Source of the DNA: Acanthochromis polyacanthus
Lineage: Eukaryota > Chordata > Actinopteri > Pomacentridae
DNA length: 64,000 nucleotides
Assembly: GCF_021347895.1 (NCBI RefSeq)
Contig: NC_067125.1
Location: forward strand, 23,291,621-23,355,620
Direction of reading: 5' to 3'
Within the stretch, counting starts at the first letter, position 1. Every line of letters starts with the position of its first letter. The notes below the pieces were generated by a model. That model did not search any database and had not been told where the DNA came from. It saw nothing but the letters and a program-made list of their open reading frames with translations. Both the position numbers and the translations under genes were made by a program. Of this stretch, positions 62,201-64,000 are shown in pieces.

Positions 62201-64000
62201 GAGGTTAATGGTTGTCCCAGACTTCTGCTAAACCCGTTGATCATGATAGTAGATAGTTGTCCTTGTATTTCACATTTGGATTTTGTGTGTGTTTTAGGTG
62301 ATCTACTCTTCATTTGGAGGCTCGTCCAAAGGGCTGCACTTCAACAACCTGATCGTGGGTCTAGTGCTTCTGACCAGGGGACGCGATGAGGAGAAGGCCA
62401 AGTGTAAGTTGGACATCATGAACTAATGTTGATGCTGTGTGATGCTGATTTCATTTTTTACTTCTAAATACTAAATCTGTCACTATGCACAGATGTTTCC
62501 AAGCAACCTCAATCTGTGAAATGTGAAAAACAAATTGACTGAAGCAGAAGTGTCTGTAAAACACATCCAGCTAATGCTAACCTAACTACAGTTTATATTA
62601 ATGTCATTTGAAACCTTGAAGGTTGCAAACCCACATGAACTACAGAGTTACTTATTGCTGGTGTCGCTCTGTGTCAGGGTCATTCTCTGTTTGTTTTATT
62701 TCTGACTTTGAAGTGCTACACTCAGGGGATATAAAGACTTTAAAATTCTCCAACACAGTTTTTAACGATGTCTTTAGTCCAATAGTGGTTTTTTTTGGCT
62801 ACTTAACATATTAAAGTCCCAAAAAATGAATAACACGGATGTCTTGAAGCACATTGCATTTCACAAAAGAATAAAACTTTTTCAGAACTTATCTCACAGT
62901 TAGGAGTTTTTAATCTCACAATCATATAATTATGAGATAATGTACAATAGACAAATGGGGCAGGAATTGGAACACTTCAGAACTCTCCTGAGAATCCTCT
63001 GGTTTTTTTTTTTTTTTTAACATTTCTTCAGTATTAAAGTAATTCAGTGGCAGCTGTGAGTACATCCAGTGGTGAAGCATTAATAGGTAATTTGGTGTTC
63101 ATTGTCTAAAATGTTTCTTGTAATTATGAGATAGCACATCATAATTATGAGATAAGGTCTCCTTTTTTTCTTTTGTGAATGCATTGTGCCTCTGTAAGGA
63201 TGTGGAATACCGTAAACGCATCATTACATACAGATGCTGCATGAAACAAATGTTCTGTTCACTCAGCCAGCACGCGAGCTCACAAATTCTACTGTATATC
63301 TAGTGCAAGTGTGCCTCAGTGCTGTTGGCAAAAAGGTTGGCAAACTTCTAGCAACAGTGTCCCCTTCGCTACCCTGACCCGAGTCATCCCATTTATTGTT
63401 GGACTGTCCGATGGGAGCAAAAAGGCAGTCTGAAGTCTTTTTCTTTGTGAAACATAGGGGGAAAAAACACTAAATAGCACTGGCATGAATAAATGATAGA
63501 ATTTATTGCTATGCAGTCACTTCAGAAAGTATTTGGACACGTTCACTTTTTTAAAACACTTTATTGTCCTTTAGGTTTAGCTTTAACTTAATTCAGTAGT
63601 TTGTAGAAGCCTCTTTGGTAGTGTTACAGCCTGGGTTCTGAAATACGTAAGTCTTTACAAGCTTTGCTGCACAGCTGTATTTGTACAGCGTTTCCCATTG
63701 TTTCTGGTGCATCTACTCATGTTCTTCAAATTGGATCAAAGGTGTCTATAAACTGCCATCTTGAGGTCTACAGATGCTGTGCAGGGTTTAAAGCTCAGCT
63801 GTGTCTGAACTGAAGGGCAGAGGTTTGTCCTGTCCATCCTCAATCTGCTGTACTGTGGAGCAGCATTTCTTCAGTGTCCCCTCTGGATGCATTCATGTTT
63901 ACCTCGGTTCTGTCCAATGTCTCTGCCTCTGCTGCTGAGAAGCACCCCCATAGCATGATGCTGCCGCCACCATGCCTAACTGTAGGGATAGTATGGGCCA
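25262..64000 (+). CDS. USP32: Ubiquitin carboxyl-terminal hydrolase 32, 5' part (exons 1-3; continues beyond window)
   Basis: Exons 25262-25319, 47137-47264 and 62298-62403 join in phase (1, 0, 1) to encode the first 97 residues: [39 protein letters not shown]..., [20 protein letters not shown]... and RGRDEEKAK. This matches the N-terminus of vertebrate USP32 almost residue for residue. USP32 is a membrane-associated deubiquitinase with N-terminal EF-hand-type region, DUSP, ubiquitin-like and USP catalytic domains and a C-terminal prenylation motif; only the segment before the EF-hands is in this window. MG-x3-S at the start fits N-myristoylation (inference). Introns 1 (21.8 kb) and 2 (15.0 kb) are rich in transposable elements. 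Confidence 0.95.
25320..29506 (+). other. USP32 intron 1, 5' part
   Basis: No additional gene recognised. A (CA)n tract at 26952-27019 is the only simple repeat. The first 1.2 kb is richer in CpG and may carry regulatory sequence. Confidence 0.5.
26952..27019. repeat. (CA)n microsatellite
   Basis: Perfect CA dinucleotide run of about 68 bp in USP32 intron 1. Confidence 0.95.
29515..30090 (-). mobile_element. TIR element carrying a RecQ-like helicase fragment
   Basis: About 576 bp. Ends are inverted: CTAGCCTAGCCGCGCTAGAC at left and its near complement GTCTAGTGCGGCTAGGCTAG at right. The flanks AAATAAT (29508-29514 and 30091-30097) are a 7-bp target duplication, or 8 bp (GAAATAAT) if the right edge is 30089. 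7-8 bp fits hAT- or P-like elements. The interior encodes part of a helicase on the minus strand. No transposase is present. Confidence 0.8.
29698..29865 (-). pseudogene. RecQ-like helicase N-terminal fragment captured in TIR element
   Basis: Minus frame from ATG 29865: [20 protein letters not shown] then [16 protein letters not shown], i.e. the Q-motif region and Walker A (GYGKS) of DEAD/RecQ-type helicases. After VGKLMG the similarity stops, and the frame reads into element-specific sequence to a stop at 29608. It lacks DEAH and the second RecA domain, so it cannot be an active helicase. Confidence 0.75.
30098..32002 (+). other. USP32 intron 1, no recognised feature
   Basis: AT-rich, no family-like coding sequence. 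31707-31985 has a 92-codon minus frame without recognisable motifs. Confidence 0.45.
32003..32963. mobile_element. Long MITE (CACTG...CAGTG) interrupted by TTAA element
   Basis: Ends CACTGGAAAAAAA at left and TTTTTTACAGTG at right are inverted. The body is a recurrent fish repeat containing CTTTTACCTTGAAATAAGTG, ACTTGTTTAAGCTCTATTTTACC and CACTGAAATGGCTCTTGTTAAG blocks. It is split at 32224-32783 by a younger element. Non-coding. Confidence 0.75.
32224..32783. mobile_element. TTAA-flanked MITE nested in 32003-32963
   Basis: Bounded by TTAA at 32224-32227 and 32780-32783. Ends CCCTCCCGTTGTCTTC and, inverted, CTCTCCTGTCATCCTG are related. Removing it with one TTAA rejoins GTCTTAAAACAAGATAAT of the host MITE. 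The interior is AT-rich with short CA and TA runs (32671-32710). TTAA specificity indicates piggyBac- or Kolobok-type mobilisation. Confidence 0.82.
32978..33027. repeat. (TGTGCG)n microsatellite
   Basis: Hexanucleotide repeat with minor variation at its 3' end. The Cys-Ala frame in it is an artefact. Confidence 0.9.
33030..34665 (+). other. USP32 intron 1, no recognised feature
   Basis: No supported gene, repeat boundary or RNA gene seen. Confidence 0.45.
34667..34711. repeat. (CA)n microsatellite
   Basis: CA run with one CG interruption. The minus frame 34617-35000 that ends in Cys-Val repeats runs through it. Confidence 0.92.
35033..35210. mobile_element. Fragment of Tc1/mariner-type MITE ending in (TA)n
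   Basis: 35033-35160 matches the left third of the MITE at 23319 (AAATGAATGATAAATCCAGTG then GTAAATGACTATTCTAG). It breaks off at a TA tract, 35163-35201. Confidence 0.8.
35211..39708 (+). other. USP32 intron 1, mostly featureless
   Basis: No gene recognised. 37945-38040 is a diverged duplicate of 47455-47555. A 167-codon plus frame at 38472-38975 shows no family motif and is treated as chance. Confidence 0.45.
37945..38040. repeat. Diverged duplicate of 47455-47555
   Basis: Shares CTGCACCTCTATGGAAAC, CACCATGGCTA and ordered weaker matches (CAGAAA, ACAGCAAAGTTAT / ACACAGTTATAAT) with the copy in intron 2. Confidence 0.6.
39709..39925. mobile_element. Tc1/mariner-type MITE, second family
   Basis: Left end TACACTACCAGTCAAAAGTT followed by TGGACACATCTTCTC. 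The right end, inverted, is TACACTACCACCTTCTCATT, so the right repeat lost a segment. TA dinucleotides flank both sides (TATATA / TATATT). Non-coding, 217 bp. Confidence 0.85.
39926..41462 (+). other. USP32 intron 1, no recognised feature
   Basis: GC-richer at 40000-40330 but without coding similarity. Confidence 0.45.
41469..42149. mobile_element. hAT-like non-autonomous element, 681 bp, 6-bp target duplication
   Basis: Flanked by TACATG (41463-41468 and 42150-42155). Left end CAGTCTGCGCGAATGGGC; right end inverted CAGTGTGCGCCAATGACG (13 of the first 16 match). Subterminal blocks repeat TTTACTGGACCG on the left (41491, 41526, 41548) and have TTTTACCGGAC on the right. No ORF. CAG...CTG ends suggest hAT, with 6 bp rather than the usual 8. 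Confidence 0.8.
42320..42668. mobile_element. Tc1/mariner-type MITE (family of 23319)
   Basis: Near full-length copy, with the left terminal repeat eroded. It contains the ATGAATGATAAATCCAGTG and TTCTAATGCTACATTGTG blocks and ends TTTTGAACAGTATTGTA. Confidence 0.85.
43224..43793. mobile_element. hAT-like MITE, 570 bp, 5-bp target duplication
   Basis: Ends CAGGGTTTCTGCGGGG and, inverted, CAGGGTTTCTGCAGAAAT, flanked by AGTCA (43219-43223 and 43794-43798). Next to each end are tandem TTAAA/CATTAAA-type motifs (TGGCATTA around 43298, 43329, 43712, 43744). The interior has no intact ORF. Confidence 0.8.
43800..47136 (+). other. USP32 intron 1, 3' part
   Basis: No gene or bounded element recognised. 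Longest frame here (45227-45607, minus, 126 codons) lacks motifs. Confidence 0.45.
47137..47264 (+). CDS. USP32: USP32 exon 2
   Basis: Acceptor CTCTCTCTCTGTGTGCCACTCTAG-type pyrimidine tract ending at 47136; donor GAG|GTAAGC. It encodes [20 protein letters not shown], then [20 protein letters not shown] and VAE, which is highly conserved in USP32. Confidence 0.96.
47455..47555. repeat. Diverged duplicate of 37945-38040
   Basis: See 37945-38040; located 190 bp downstream of USP32 exon 2. Confidence 0.6.
48060..48212 (+). mobile_element. Fish SINE / LINE-tail repeat
   Basis: Contains GTCGCTTTGGATTAAAGCAT followed by CTGCTAAATGAA, the strongly conserved 3' end shared by several fish SINE families. 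The upstream part matches the fragment at 17835-17900. Confidence 0.7.
48213..49690 (+). other. USP32 intron 2, no recognised feature
   Basis: No supported feature. Confidence 0.45.
49691..50023 (-). mobile_element. tRNA-derived SINE
   Basis: Minus-strand copy from TCCATCCATC tail (49691) to head CACTGTGTAGCCC (50011-50023), with a small internal deletion around 49815. Confidence 0.87.
50044..50345. repeat. Intronic duplicate, copy A
   Basis: Shares with 53545-53885 the ordered blocks GCACCAGTT, TGCCAGAACCTGCGACTTCT/CAGCCAGAACCTGTGATTTC, CTGCTCACACTGTA and TGTCAGTGTTCACAGAAAG/TGTCAGTGTTGACAGAAAG. Function and family unknown. Confidence 0.65.
50346..52670 (+). other. USP32 intron 2, no recognised feature
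   Basis: No supported feature. Confidence 0.45.
52678..53024 (+). mobile_element. tRNA-derived SINE, 5'-truncated
   Basis: Plus-strand copy starting at TAGTTAGCACTGTTACC (A-box region), with degraded B box and a GAATGGATGGATG tail. Confidence 0.87.
53545..53885. repeat. Intronic duplicate, copy B
   Basis: Diverged same-orientation copy of 50044-50345; see there. Confidence 0.65.
53886..60432 (+). other. USP32 intron 2, mostly featureless
   Basis: No gene recognised. A short CA run lies at 56512-56532. Several 60-135-codon frames lack motifs. Confidence 0.45.
60433..60516. mobile_element. Tc1/mariner-type MITE, left-end fragment
   Basis: Starts GTAGACTACCATTTAAAGAT, close to the left terminus of the 23319 family, and contains TTTTTGAAAGAAAAGCAG. 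It is lost after about 60516. Confidence 0.75.
60955..61336. mobile_element. Tc1/mariner-type MITE, full length
   Basis: Left end TACACTACTGTTCAGAAGTT and right end inverted TATGCTACCATTCAAAAGTT; all internal landmark blocks present. TA on both flanks. About 382 bp. Confidence 0.88.
61930..62110 (+). mobile_element. LINE 3'-end fragment
   Basis: The plus strand encodes [20 protein letters not shown], a typical C-terminus of fish LINE ORF2 (R-x-SF-x-P-x-IRL-x-N). It is followed by TTCGGGGATAAATAAAGTTC and a TTGTAT-type tail repeat. 5'-truncated. Frame upstream to about 61708 is open but not recognisable. Confidence 0.65.
62298..62403 (+). CDS. USP32: USP32 exon 3
   Basis: Acceptor GTGTTTTAG at 62289-62297; donor T|GTAAGT at 62403/62404, phase 1. 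It encodes [20 protein letters not shown], then [15 protein letters not shown]. The next codon is completed in an exon beyond the window. Confidence 0.96.
62845..63193. mobile_element. MITE with ATAATTATGAGATAA repeats
   Basis: Left GAAGCACATTGCATTTCACA and right, inverted, GAGGCACAATGCATTCACAA form terminal inverted repeats of about 27 bp. The interior has tandem ATAATTATGAGATAA-type units near both ends (62925-62940, 63120-63155). Confidence 0.75.
63514..64000 (+). mobile_element. DNA-transposon-type repeat running off the window
   Basis: Begins CAGTCACTTCAGAAAGTATT followed by a TTCACTTTTTTAAAACA block, the recognisable terminus of a common fish repeat. Near the window end it has the CATAGCATGATGCTGCCGCC block. 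Superfamily not certain; the other terminus is outside the window. Confidence 0.65.

Noticed and set aside
25320..62297. Intronic small nucleolar or Cajal-body RNA genes in USP32
   Set aside because: I recall that mammalian USP32 hosts SCARNA20, but I could not identify a convincing H/ACA pair of hairpins with H and ACA boxes by eye.

Overview
The window looks like nuclear DNA of a ray-finned (teleost) fish. The evidence is AT-rich intergenic and intronic sequence, long GT/CA microsatellites, many copies of a tRNA-derived fish SINE ending in GGATGGATGG, several Tc1/mariner- and hAT-like elements, and split vertebrate genes with GT-AG introns. Nothing prokaryotic is present. All homology calls are from memory of protein families; no search was run.

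Layout: 1-1300 has no recognised gene. 1304-1430 holds a near-perfect hairpin and a transposon-like end. 1730-6829 is a decayed Ty3/gypsy-type LTR retrotransposon (zinc knuckle, DTGS protease, reverse transcriptase with YMDD, RNase H, integrase) full of frameshifts and stops. It is split at 3668-5417 by a 1.75-kb non-autonomous hAT-type element with an 8-bp target duplication. Immediately downstream, 6915-10895 is a ~4-kb element with long compound inverted arms made of AATGAAAGTYGATATAT repeats. It carries two convergent small spliced genes, one of which is broken by a TTAA-flanked MITE at 7503-8428. I consider this the most unusual object in the window. 11100-19300 is a repeat graveyard (LINE 3' end, Tc1-like fragments, SINEs, a BED-type transposon remnant, a long hairpin).

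Host genes: (1) minus strand, 21939 down to 19333, a complete six-exon gene of 201 codons for a CDP-alcohol phosphatidyltransferase closely resembling phosphatidylinositol synthase (CDIPT), with all motif residues present; its third intron starts with a GC donor sitting on a 112-bp CA/GT tract. (2) plus strand, from 25262 to beyond the window end, the 5' part of USP32 (exons 1-3 at 25262-25319, 47137-47264, 62298-62403, with introns of 21.8 and 15.0 kb). The two genes are divergent, 3.3 kb apart between start codons.

The USP32 introns carry well-bounded transposable elements: a RecQ-helicase-fragment-carrying TIR element (29515-30090), a TTAA MITE nested in a larger MITE (32003-32963), Tc1-type MITEs (39709-39925, 42320-42668, 60955-61336), two CAG/CTG-ended elements with 6-bp and 5-bp target duplications (41469-42149, 43224-43793), SINEs and a LINE tail. 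Two pairs of diverged intronic duplicates are unexplained.
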